DNA of 64,000 nt from Watersipora subatra (Eukaryota > Bryozoa > Gymnolaemata > Cheilostomatida > Watersiporidae), in NCBI RefSeq assembly GCF_963576615.1, contig NC_088712.1, positions 27,557,870 through 27,621,869 of the forward strand. The letters run 5' to 3'. The notes under the pieces were generated by a model. That model was given only the letters and a program-made list of their open reading frames with translations. It was not told the DNA's origin and did no database searches. Below are positions 11,988-24,200 of the stretch, piece after piece. Both the position numbers and the translations under genes were made by a program. Numbering within the stretch: position 1 is the stretch's first letter; every line of letters begins with the position of its first letter.

Positions 11988-12769
11988 GGATGAAATTACA
12001 TAAATTTTAGTTAAGCTATATAATCGGGCTGAAAAAGAAGAAATAACAATGATCTTAGAAAAACAGAAAGTCAGATCAGGGCCTTGATTGATGGTGGGAG
12101 GACATTGATAATGTGTGAAATGTTCTCTTACACAGCATGGTGTTAGCTATTGAAAAGCGAGTCCCAAACACGACAATTAAGCAGGGACCAAGCGGTGAGC
12201 CTTTCTGGTTTAATTAAATTGCAAGGCAACTTGTAAACAGGCAAACAAAGTTGTATAACAAATACAGAAAGTCTGGAAATGAGTTAGATCTCCAAAAATA
12301 TTATTGTTTTAGAAAAATACCCAAACAAACTTAAAAATTACATAATCACTACATAACTAAACTAAACATATTTTTTACTCCTTTGTCTGAGGGAAACAGC
12401 AAATGTTTTATCGATTTTGAAAGGTCAAGACAGGCAAAAACCACAGGAAAAATTTTGGAGGAGTCCGAGGACATGGCAAATGAGTTGAATAACCATTTTG
12501 GTATTCAACTCATTTGATTTTTTTGTCTCAGACCAAAAACACGCAGCGTTTTGGTCTGAGACAAGACTGTAATCCTTATCCCTTGTTTAATAAATCTGCA
12601 ATCAAAATAACCAGAGATGGAGTCAAGAAGTTAATTAGGTAAGCACCTGGGAAAGCACCTAGGCCGGATAGGCTCCAAAAAAGATATTTTTTCCGGCTAT
12701 TGATGAAATTTCATCGGTTTTAACACTAATATTTCAGTATTCACTAGAGGTATTCACTGGGTAGGTTTC

Positions 12770-13660
12770 CCCCGCAATTGAAACAAGCTAATGTAGCTCC
12801 AATATTTAAATCCGGTAGTAAGCAAGCAGCTGGTATCTATCGGCCTGTGTCTTTAACTTGTATTTACTCAAAATTTTTTAAACAGATCATTCGACATCAT
12901 ATTAGTTCAGAGTTAAATGACATACTCTTACCTCAACAGCACGGTTTTAGACGCGGACTGTCGTGCACCAGTCAACTATTCACTACCACACAGTCTATCT
13001 TAAGGGAAGATGACAAAGAAGAGTGTGTGCAAGCAATCGTTTTAGATTTTTTAAAAGCGTTCGATAAAGTGTGTCCCATGCACTTTTGATGGATAAACTT
13101 TTAGGATATGGTTTTACAAATGATAATTTTTCATGGAATTTAGATTTTTTGACAGATAGAACAAAGAGGGTGGTTTTAAACAGTTCTTTTTCACAAGTTA
13201 AAGCAGTAACCTCGAGCGTTCCTCAAAGGTCGGCCCTTGGCCTCGCGCTCTTTTTACTGTGTATTAATGTCATTAGTCAATCTCTGACTTCAACTATTCG
13301 CCTATATGGCGATGATGCATTGTTGCATCATCCAGTTACCAGTGCCACTTCTGTTGAAGTCTTTCAAGAAGATTGGAATATTTTGGAAAAGCGGGCTGAA
13401 AAAATGGGAAATGTTTTGTAATACATCTAAGTGTTCTGTTATAATTTTTGGAACTTCAAAGATTGTTGATTTTCGTAGTGTACAGTATAAACTGAACAAT
13501 GTAGTTTTAAATCGTAGTAATAGTATCAAGCCTTTAAGAGTTTTAATAACTAGTGATTTAACTGGAGTGAGCACATCTATAAAAAACACTCAGAAGCCGT
13601 GCAGGTTATGGGCATGCTCAGACGTAATCTTTCAACAGCATCACCTAAAATAAAGCTGCT
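12770..13660 (+). pseudogene. LINE reverse transcriptase, decayed
   Basis: Reads in two or three frames: PIFKSGSK, YRPVSLT, QHGFRRGLSC, VLDFLKAFDKV (normally DFSKAFD), then SSVPQRSALG (normally GVPQGSVLGP) and LYGDD where a functional enzyme has YADD. The damaged active site and frameshifts show that it is dead. Confidence 0.8.
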
Positions 13661-14630
13661 GGCGCATAAAACTCTTTTTCGACTTAAAGGAATTTGAATC
13701 AAAGGTGTGTGACACCAGCCTGAAATCTCTTATTCAATTACTTTAAATGATACAAAACAAGGCTGCTCGTTTTGTTAGTGGTCTGAAGGAGAGGGAGGGT
13801 GTTACTCAGAGAAGGAATTTTTGGGACTTGATTCATTACAGAATCATAAGAACAATCAGAGCGTCAAATCCTTTCATAACGTAATGCAGTCTGAAAACCA
13901 TTCAAAGAACTAAATGATTTTATTGAGCAGTGTTTTAATGATGAGTGTCCTGGCCCTCGTAAAAACAACCAGAGATATGCAAATATTTTAGTTGATACTT
14001 GTACGAGTTTGATGGTCTCCACTTCCACCTCTGGGTGGTCTAGGGACTCTATCCTAAATTGAACCGTTAAAAGTAAAGTGTTAAAGCTTATAATTGTGTT
14101 ACAACAGCGTTCAATCTGTTGCTTACGTTTGATATAAATATGTATTGATAGTGCTATACATAAATTAAAAAGCAGATTACATTCTGCTCACCTGTGAAAA
14201 GATTTATCTGGGCATTTGCTTTTAGTATTCAAACAGCCTTGTGCGCTGCAATGTCGCACCATTATAACTGTTGCTCAAATTTTTTTTATATCTTGAACTT
14301 TAACAAATGAAAAAAAAATCCGTTGAGTTTTTAATAGTAAATTTAATTCATGAACAACAACAACGACATTCCAGTAAACCCCAGCTCGACTAGACGAACA
14401 CTGCCGCGTTATGAGCACACCCTTACAAAATGGCGGCGTCTCGCAACAATCCGACAGCTAAAATCGGTAATATTACAGCTTTTATACGTCTTCACGATTG
14501 CACCCGATTACAAAGAGGCGGGTCAACTAATCTCGGTTCTGTCAGCTACTGATGAGGATAACACCGGCTTAATCAAGAACGCTCCGACATTTTCCGAATC
14601 AAAGGTATAAACCTAGCGATGCAAGTATTT

Positions 14631-14673
14631 TAATATATAAATTAATCGAGCGCTTTTCCGGTAAATGTGAAAC
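14631..14673 (+). promoter_or_regulatory. Possible PDCD2 core promoter
   Basis: A TATATAAAT stretch lies about 37 bp before the PDCD2 start codon. That is close for a TATA box, so it may be fortuitous in AT-rich DNA. Confidence 0.25.
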
Positions 14674-15211
14674 ATGGATTTAGGGTTTGCGGAATCCTGC
14701 CCGCAAATCTGGCGGCTATATAGTCAATACTTTCCTTCAAAATTAGGTGGTGCTCCAGCATGGCTTTCGTTCGATTGTTTGCCTGGTTATGAAGAACTTA
14801 AATGTCACGGCTGTCAGACAACATCTAAATTTTTATTGCAACTGTACTCTCCTGGGTCTGAGGAAGAAGATGATTGCGATGAAACTGTCTCGCAAACGTT
14901 TCACAGATCTTTATTTATGTTTGTCTGTGCAAAAGAATCTTGCAATAGTCGAGCCATCAAATGTTTCAGAAGCCAGTTGCCAAGAACTAATCCTTATTAT
15001 AGTTACAAGCCTCCTAATTATGACACTTTTGATCCGTCGTTTTCTCCAAAAAGACCTTTGTCTGGAAAAGTCTGTCATGTTTGTTCTTGCAAGGCTACTA
15101 AACTTTGTGGTGAATGCAAGCTTTACTCATATTGTTCTAAAGCTCACCAAGCATTGCACTGGAAAACTGATCACAAAAACAAATGCGCCAATCCTCCTCA
15201 AGGTGAATTTA
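14674..15211 (+). CDS. PDCD2: PDCD2 exon 1 (PDCD2 N-terminal domain and MYND finger)
   Basis: 538 nt from the ATG to the GTAAGT donor at 15212, phase 1. It encodes residues 1-179, including the whole MYND finger. The donor sits directly against LINE-derived sequence. Confidence 0.92.
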
Positions 15212-18200
15212 GTAAGTACTCGATATTGTGGTGATCATGATATTGACTGGATTAAACATTTTTTAACCGGGCGAACTCAAAGAGTTACGATAAAAGGGGT
15301 AAATAGTGAGAGTCGTTGTGTTACAAGTGGGGTAACCCAGGGTTCTGTCTTGGGGCCTAGATTGTTTTTGTTGTATATTAATGATTTGTCTGAATGTGTT
15401 GATTGTAATATTAGTTTGTTTGCGGACGACACTATAGTTTATGCCTCAATTGATAATTCCTTTACTGTTGTCGACTTTCAGAATAGCATAAACGCTGTCT
15501 TCGATTGGTCTCAGAGGTGGAAGCTAGAATTTAATATTGAAAAGTGTAAGGTGATGTGTTTTTCAGGTTCTGCATGTTCTGACGACCAGTTGCCATATTT
15601 TTTAAATGGAAGTTTGTTACAGTTTGAAACCCATTCACTATACTTGGGAGTGTGGCTATCTAGTGACCTTTCGTGGCAGTATCACATCGATTGCAAAGTT
15701 AAAAAGGCCAGTCAAATGCTAGGATTTTTAAGGAGATCTATATCTAGTGCACCTAAAGCTCTCAAACTACTTGCATATAAATCCTTTATTAGACCTATTT
15801 TGGAGTATGGATGCCAGGTGTGGGACCCGTACAAGAGATACGAGGTTGACCAGGTTGAGGCGGTTCAGAGAAAGGCTGTAAGATTTATTTGCAATGTTAA
15901 AGGTCGCGATATTGGTGTAACTGGCTTAATTAAAGACATGAACCTGGAGACGTTAGAGGAACGTAGAACCAACTTGCGTAAATGTTTGTTATATAAAATG
16001 ATCAGAGACGCCTGTTCCGAGTCTCCAGGAGCAATATCACACAAGTTTCCTGAGCTTTTTAGTAAAAATAAAAATGAAGATCATTGTACCACTAGAAGTC
16101 AGCGTGCCTCGCAGCCCATGAATTTAACCGCAAATAACAACAAGTACCATAATAGCTTCCTTCCGAGAACTATACGAGATATGAAACTCGGAGATATATA
16201 TGTCATACAATAAGCTTTATTATTTTTTGTTTTTGAGGTTGTAATTTTAGTCTATACTTTTGATTGTACAAACTTGAGGCCTGCACAATATATTCATATG
16301 AATATCTGCAGGATCTATTTATACCGATACCGATACCGATTCATGCAGACATACAAAGAAATAGACCAAAACAACTTTTTACAATGTTCTGAGGCCTCAT
16401 AATGAGTGCTCAAGTGTAGGCAATTGTTAAAGATGGAATACAAATAGAGTTCATGTACTTGTTTCGTTTTATGTCATGAGTACAATCACCTATGATTTTG
16501 GCGCTCACCGTTGTGAAAGAAATAAAAGGCAACATTATGCTATTGGAATGCTATGCTACTGAAACAAATTCTAAATTCAACTAAAATAAATTCTGACTTG
16601 TCTAGAAACAGGCCTCAATATCCGCTATGAATTATCCGGAATCATCAGCTATTAGTGATGAAGCTCCCATATATCGACAAAATTTGTTTTTCTATCAGAG
16701 GTGTTAGCATACATGCATATAAACTAATATTGTGTGATTCGGTCTATTGTTATTTGTTAACAACAGTAAAAAGTTATATTTGTTTTATTATTTTTCTGAT
16801 TATTTAGCATAGGTGAAAGTGGGGCAAGTTTGGCTGTGAGCAAGTTGGGCCGTGCCACATATCTGAAGTTGCTTGTCATGTTTGTTTTCTTTTGTTAGGT
16901 CACTGAGAACATCTTAGGCCAAGATCATTTTTTACCATTACTCAGTAAGGAACATTTAGCACAACCTTGCTCACCTAGCACAAGTTGCTCAACCTTGGCG
17001 GGGCAAGATGGGTCACTGACCCCAGCTTGCCCCATCAGCTTTTATCGATCTTGTACTTTTGGTGACATCGCTAAAAGGTAATAAACTGTAGTCTTAACAA
17101 TTATATTGGCCTATAGACAAAAAGTTTTAATACACTCGATATAGGCTTCACGCTCAACAGTTGAAATCTTTGAAACCAAAGGCACTACATAAAAAAGCAT
17201 AGAAAAGCAAAAATAAGAAAGAGAGCTAAGACTGCAACACTAACAGATACTCCCGATAACGTTAACTAAGAAAATGTTGAGTAAAACGGAAAAAATAAAA
17301 AAATTTGAATAGTTTCATCTTTAAGGTCAAATAAAAATACCATCTTGACAGACTGCTTGATTGGTTCAGACAGTGGTTCACCAGCATCGGAGACTTATAA
17401 TGAAGAAGGGGAGATAGGAAAGTTCCTTTTAGTAGTTTGCTGAAAAACACAAATTTCATTTTTTGGAATAGTAACAGGAGGTGAGGGATTCAATTTGCTG
17501 GTAGGTTTTTACAAAAAGACCCCCTGAAGAATCGAACAGCAAACCTAAACTAGAAACCATCTCGCTAGTAGATCCCAACCAGATCGTTAGAGTACTAGGT
17601 GCCCCACTTTCAACAGTAATAATTACCAAAATGCTAGGAAGTGTCAGCTGTTGTGACAAGATGCTTGTAGATATGTAGAACATTTGTGTAGAATTACGCT
17701 AATAATGGTTTTTACACTTGACAAAGATATGCTCTAAGGTTTTGTGTTAATATTACTTATGCATAATATTACATATGTATGTACATGCACATGATAATTA
17801 AAAGTGTGAAAAATATTTTCAAGTGTAAATTTGAATAAAATGTCGTTGTGAAGTTTTAATGTGTCATAAAACTACTCTTGAATACTTTTACACTGACCCA
17901 ACTTGCCCCATCGACTGACCCAATTTGCCCCATCGACTGACCCAACTTGCCCCATCGACTGACCCAACTTGCCCCATTGTTTGACCCAACTTGCCCCATT
18001 GATTGACCCAATTTGCCCCATCGACTGACCCAACTTGCCCTATTGACTGACCCAACTTGCCCCATCAACTGACCCTACTTGTCCCATCGACTGACCCAAC
18101 TTGCCCCATCGACTGACCCAACTTGCCCCATCGACTGACCCAATTTGCCCCATCGACTGACCCAACTTGCCCCATCGACTGACCCAACTTGCCACATCGA

Positions 18201-21200
18201 CTGACCCAACTTGCCCCATCAACTGACCCAACTTGCCCCATTGACTGACCCAATTTGCCCCATCGACTGACCCAACTTGCTCCATCGACTGACCCAACTT
18301 GCCACATCGACTGACCCAACTTGCCCCATCAACTGACCCAACTTGCCCCATCGACTGACCCAACTTGCCCCATTGTTTGACCCAACTTGCCCCATCGATT
18401 GACCCATATTGCCCCATCGACTGACCCAACTTGCCCCATCGACTGACCCAACTTGCCCCATCAACTGACTCAACTTGCCCCATCGACTGGCCCAACTTGC
18501 CCCATCGACTGACCCAACTTGCCCCATCGACAGACTTCATTTGCCCCATCAACTGACCCAACTTGCCCCATCGATTGACCCAACTTGCCTCATTGATTTA
18601 TCTAACTTGTCCCACTGATTGGCCCAACTTGGGGTGAGTTTGGTCAGACGCCATCAATCTTCAAATGAGTATTTTGTCAGTTTGACCGAGGATTAACCAT
18701 TGTGCATGTACAGTAGAATAGAACACACACTAACCTATTTATAGTTGGAAAAGTTGTTCAATCCTAGAGTTTCTACTTTAGTCATATTTTGCATAAATGT
18801 GATTTTGACCCAACTTGCCCCGCCTTCCCTTATAAGCATATTTTTATAAGTCGTAGGAAACTGGCGCATTAACATGAATTGATGCATTTTTAAATTGGTT
18901 TTGCAAGTTGTTGCGTGTATGTCCAGCTTTCTGTGTATTTTTAGAATGATATTTTTTATAAACAGAAGTTTTTAGGGGTTGGTTTGTGGGCTTGCATACT
19001 ATGTAAAAAACACTTTTGTTCTGGTAAACAATCGTGAAAGTCAGAAATGTTAATTTGGTCTAATAATACGAGTAACTATTATTACATATCTATATCTTCA
19101 GCTGTTTAACTTTTTATATTAAGTGAGCTACAGAATTGGCATATTGAGGAGTTTAGCAAAGCATTTTTGTTTTGTGCGTTGTGATCGTTAGATATTTCTC
19201 AACAAAGTATGTTAGCCTTTCTTGAAAATTGTAAACAAAATCAGTAGTTTGTTTAGTTATAAGTCACCATAAATCAACACACTGCATTTTACTATACTAT
19301 GCACACTGACACTGATATTCATGTGATCATCAAAATATATACGCATCGTTAACGGTATTTAATTTTTATTTTTCGTCATTTCAACTTAACTACTTACTAT
19401 TTTTAATGGTGTTTACTCATTTTACAACCTTGCAACAAAAACAACTGGAAATGGTTTTATTAGTAGTTTGTTGTTGTGGTTGCAATATATTAATTTTTAG
19501 GCAGTGATGATACACTGGGATCATATTTCTTCAAGGAGTATGAAATTGTTATGGATGTTGAAGACATCTCTGATCGCAAGCCCAAGTCTGAAGAAGAGGC
19601 ATTGGCTGAATATAAAGTAAGATTAGTCAGATCATCGCTGTTTGAAGTCTGCTGACCTTTGTCATTTACTAATATGTCTGCTGATCTTTGACACTAATAT
19701 TCAAGGACTGCCGATCTTTGACACATATATTCAACAGCAGCTGATTTTTGACAGCAGAAAATTTACCATATACCTCGGCTCCAGGACATTAGATAGGAAC
19801 TATATTTTTTACCTTTGACACTTACTAATATTCAATGTCTGCTGACCTTTGCTAATTATTAATATTCAACATCTGCTGACCTTTGACACTTACTAATATT
19901 CAATGTTTGCTGACTTTTGACAGTTACTAATATTCAATGTTTGCTGACCTTTGACAGTTACTAATATTCCACGTCTGCTGACCTTTGACAGTTACTAATA
20001 TTCCATGTCTGCTGACCTTTGACAGTTACTAATATTCCACGTCTGCTGACCTTTGACACTTACTAATATTTACCGTTTGCTGACCTTTGACACTAATATT
20101 TAACGTCTGCTGGCCTTTGACACTTACTAATATTCAACGTCTGCTGACCTGTGACAGTTACTAATATTCCACGTCTGCTGACCTTTGACAGTTACTAATA
20201 TTCCACGTCTGCTGACCTTTGACACTTACTAATTTTCAATGTCTGCTAACCTTTGACACCTACTAATATTCAATGTCTGCTGACCTTTGACACTTACTAA
20301 TATTTAACGTCTGCTGACCATTAACACTTTCACCTATTCAACGTCTGCCGACCTTTGACATTTAGTAATACTCCACTTCTGCTGTCCTTTGACACTTAGA
20401 CATATTCAATGTCTGCTAACCTTTGACACTAGTTAATATTTAGTATCTGCTGATCTTTCATACCCGTGAATATTCTCCTTTTGCTGTAGCTAACTTTGGA
20501 AACATTTTGGGCTATAATTGTCCTTTGACATTTGTTGCTAATCTTAAAACCTGGTCAATATTGTTTTAATATAATTATTCTGACAACCAACCAGATGTCC
20601 TAAGTTACATTCTACATGCACTATAAGACCTTTAACAGACTTGTGTGAACACATCAATTAATTTCAATTAGAATCTGAAAACATGCTGTCATATCTTACT
20701 CTACTCTCTGCCATTGTGTGCAAGGGTAAGTTATTCGGTAGATTTCAAAAATATTGCATTTGTGTGTCATTAAGATTATTTTGTGTACCAAAGAGCGAAT
20801 CGATTGCCATCATCAGCAATCTCACAGAGTCGAGAGTAGACCATCGCAGTCGGTGTGGATCAATAAAGTCAAAAAGTGTGTTTGTCTTTTTATTACAGCG
20901 TTACCTCGCTCAAAAATCGGAAGGTAAGCGTGAGAGCTCTTCTGACTGGGAGGCGGCTGGTGAAGTCCAAGTAGCAGATAAAATGTTCATGGCATTTCGA
21001 GAACGAATAGCTGACAACCCAGATCAGGTATTGTCAATTGTCACACACTTCCAAGGTTCAACCAAATCCTCTCACATTCTGTCTGATTTTATTCCGATAA
21101 TTTAGTATTAGTTTTATACCAGATAACATATTTTATAGCTAAATGAGAACCTACTCCATCCATGATCATTGGCCTACAAAGTTTTGATCAGAGTTCTATA

Positions 21201-24200
21201 TTGATTTGGGTCCAATTAACTAACTTTCGTATCCGAATGAATTGAATCTAAAGATATAGGCTTAGGTTGCGTTGTAGTCATCAAATTACATTAAAGTACG
21301 GTAAAACCATTCGAATTGAATGTCATGGCGCTCTTATTTTTTAACCTTTTCCCTATAGTGGCAGTCAAATAGAGGTGGCGTTCAATTAGAGGTTTTACGG
21401 TACATGAGTTGAGAGAGTGTAAGTTTGGATGAAGTCATTAGATGGAGTTGAAATACAGTGCACCCTCAGTTTACGATTTTCCTGCTATACGATTTTTTTG
21501 TATTTTGAATTTAACCATGACGATTTTTCCCCCCTCGCCATACAAATCCTATTTCGCAATACTAATTCAACAAAATTTTCGCCCGAATTCAAATTTGGCT
21601 GTCAGTGTGCTCATTATGTACAGCCGATCCTTGGCTCTCGGACATAGTTCGTTTCAGAAGGTAGTTCGAAAACCAAGTTGTTCGAGATCCGAAACAATTA
21701 TTCCCTTTAGAATTAGTGTATGTAAATTTTAATCCGTTCCAAGTCGAGAAAACAACTTCCGTAAAGTATTTTTTTAACATTTGACACTATAAACTGTCTG
21801 TATTCTGCATACTATAAATCAAAACAGGTAGATATAGATCATGTTTAATTTTAATAAAAGATTTTCTACCTATTATGGCGGAAAAAGAAAACAAAAATTA
21901 TACACTTATACACTTTTGCTCGTAAAACATCAAAAACATTAAAGGTTAAAATACAATACCAGAAATTGCAGAAATTGATATTGAAACAGCAAAAAATGCA
22001 CATTAAAAGTCAAAAATTGTGTGATAAAGAAAATATAAACAGCATGTTTACTTCACGTCTTTGAAGAAGAATCGTCCTCTAAAACAATTTAGGGTTTTGG
22101 AGGAGGATTTGAAGCGTAACTCGACTGGAGGAGTTGTCTCTCTAGCAAATCTTTTCGGTAAAGGAGACGTCGTCCCAGATAGTTCTTTTCTTTTTGTAAA
22201 GGATTTATCAGGCATAACTTATGGTAACGAGTATTTCCATGCTGTTTCCGGAGCTGTTCCGAACGTTTAATTCCAAAGCGCATGCTCCGGTTTGGTCGAA
22301 AACCGAATTTATGTTCGAGATCCGAAAAGAACAAATCTTAAATTTTTTTATCGAACATCGAGTTGGTCGAAAACTGAAGCCTTCGAGAACCACGGTTCCA
22401 CTGTACATTCAAATTGTCAAAAAGAAGAAAGCCATTATTCATTCAGGTCATTCTTGTGCACATTCCATGGAAAACTACAACATTGTCTGGATCTTTTTAT
22501 AAGCAATCTAGCAATTGTCTGCATTGCACCTGCATTTACAGTGCACCAGCAAACATCCTCAATAAGTGATCATGTAGGCAATTTTCTACATTGCACCAAG
22601 TTGGTTTCGAGCACTCTCTGCACCAACTGGAAAGCTGTCTTCCTGGAAATTTTCGCTTGTGAGGGCCTAAAAGTGGTAAAATTTTCTCTTTAAAACCGGT
22701 AGCAAAGTTGGAGTTGCGATCCCTTCAAACAAAGGGTCAGGAATAAACAACTTTTTTTAGCTTAAGGCCGCTTTCGAGAACTGCATCGCTTGGCTTTGTC
22801 AAATTAGGTTGAAAAAGATTTTAATGAGGTCAACTAAAAGTTATAGTGAAAACGAAGCCAGAAACTGATAAGTGATAAAATTCTAGTGACATCAAATTGG
22901 AAATCAAGAAAATTAGTTAAAAATACATACTAAAACTTGGTTTCAAGTGTGTGCGTGCGTGTGTGCTGAGCTCATTAATTAGTAAGCTTAATTCGATAAA
23001 GGTGAATTCAAAGTCTATGTCATACGTGCGTCTGTAATGTTACATTTTAATGCAGATTGTAACCAATAAATACACTAAAGTTACTGTAGGTAACTACATG
23101 TATAGTTACTAAGGTTAGCATACTATTTTGTTACTAATTGTTAATATGTGCAACACTTATATGTAAAATTTTGATTATTTTTACCAGGGGATGTTTGCAT
23201 TATATTATTACTATAGTTTCTATACTTTTTCATACGATTTTTTCATCATACGATGCCAACCCTGGAACGGATCAAAATCATATCCCGAGGGTGCACTGTA
23301 CCTGGGTTGATAGAATATAAGCAGAGTTGGAATTATCAGATTGAGTCGAAACACATGAGTTGATGACTGACTCCGATTTGACTAGAAAATCTTATACAGT
23401 AGGCGTTCCTATAATGTAAATAATCCATTCCAGGAACATTAATGTTATAGAGATTTTACATTTTGAAAACAGTAAAATACATGTAAATTGTCTAATCCAT
23501 TCTAAGGTCTTTCCAAACTCACCCTTATGGCCGTAAAAAAGGAAAAACTAGACTTATATTTTTAATTTCTATCATTCATAACTGCAGTATTATTGGTTTG
23601 CCTTGACAACTTTTCTTCTTTTTCAATCAATCTCACTGGTTTTATAGACCGATTGCGGTAAATATAAATGATTGCAGTCATTGTGCAATAAGTCGATGGA
23701 GAGCTCATATCTTCGATGTTCATTTACAACAATTTGCTTAATTTTTCTAAACTGCAAAGTGTATTCCGCAAAGTAAAACTAAAAACAAATACTTTATATG
23801 TCTACAATAATGCAAAATAACAAAATATTCTTACTATAGAAAAGCAGTACTACCTGTTCATCGTCTATCTGTACCTAGGGGTCAGAGTTAGCACAAAAGA
23901 AAACGTTCGACAGTACTTCAACTCGTGACATTAAGACTGGTAGACCGGCGCTGTATGACCTGCACTAATCGATAACCTTTGTAGTTATGCGCAGCTACCC
24001 TATTCTATGTTTTGTCGACACATTTGACGATTTATTACGACGAATTAGAATGTTGCGAAAGTTGTATATATATTAGATGTAACGCTTCACGCATTTCATT
24101 TTTTCTTCTGCAAGTACAGCGAGATAGGTTAACATTCAAATCGAATTTGAGAACTCGCTCGGTTTGACGCTTTGCGTTATATGGAATTGTATATGTAGTA

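Larger units (their letters stand above)
9165..14110 (+). mobile_element. Decayed CR1-like LINE, near full length
   Basis: A full-length-type LINE in the plus direction. It runs: 5' region with a tandem monomer (9165-9480); ORF1 with a PHD-type finger (9483-9797) and a coiled-coil-like stretch (9930-10157); AP endonuclease C-terminal half (10690-11092); reverse transcriptase (12770-13660); and C-terminal remnants to about 14050. Several frameshifts and stops separate these parts. A foldback element (11122-11983) is inserted between the endonuclease and RT. Domain order matches CR1/L2-group LINEs that carry a PHD finger in ORF1. Confidence 0.75.

Noticed and set aside
14350..14610. 86-codon open frame just upstream of PDCD2
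   Set aside because: No similarity, low-complexity Asn start, and it lies in the likely PDCD2 promoter region.
14747..15215. Long open frame overlapping PDCD2 exon 1 in another frame and fused to the RT
   Set aside because: The part over exon 1 is an out-of-frame shadow of PDCD2. Only the RT part from about 15216 has protein similarity.
17856..18561. Long minus-strand open frames with a 22-residue GQVGSVDGASWVS-type repeat
   Set aside because: They come from a 22-bp minisatellite whose triple length is 66 bp. Several frames are open at once, and there is no start context, signal or flanking exon.
20683..20898. Use of the upstream Met at 20683 as a gene start
   Set aside because: The frame only becomes PDCD2-like after the TTATTACAG acceptor at 20898; the preceding codons are intron.
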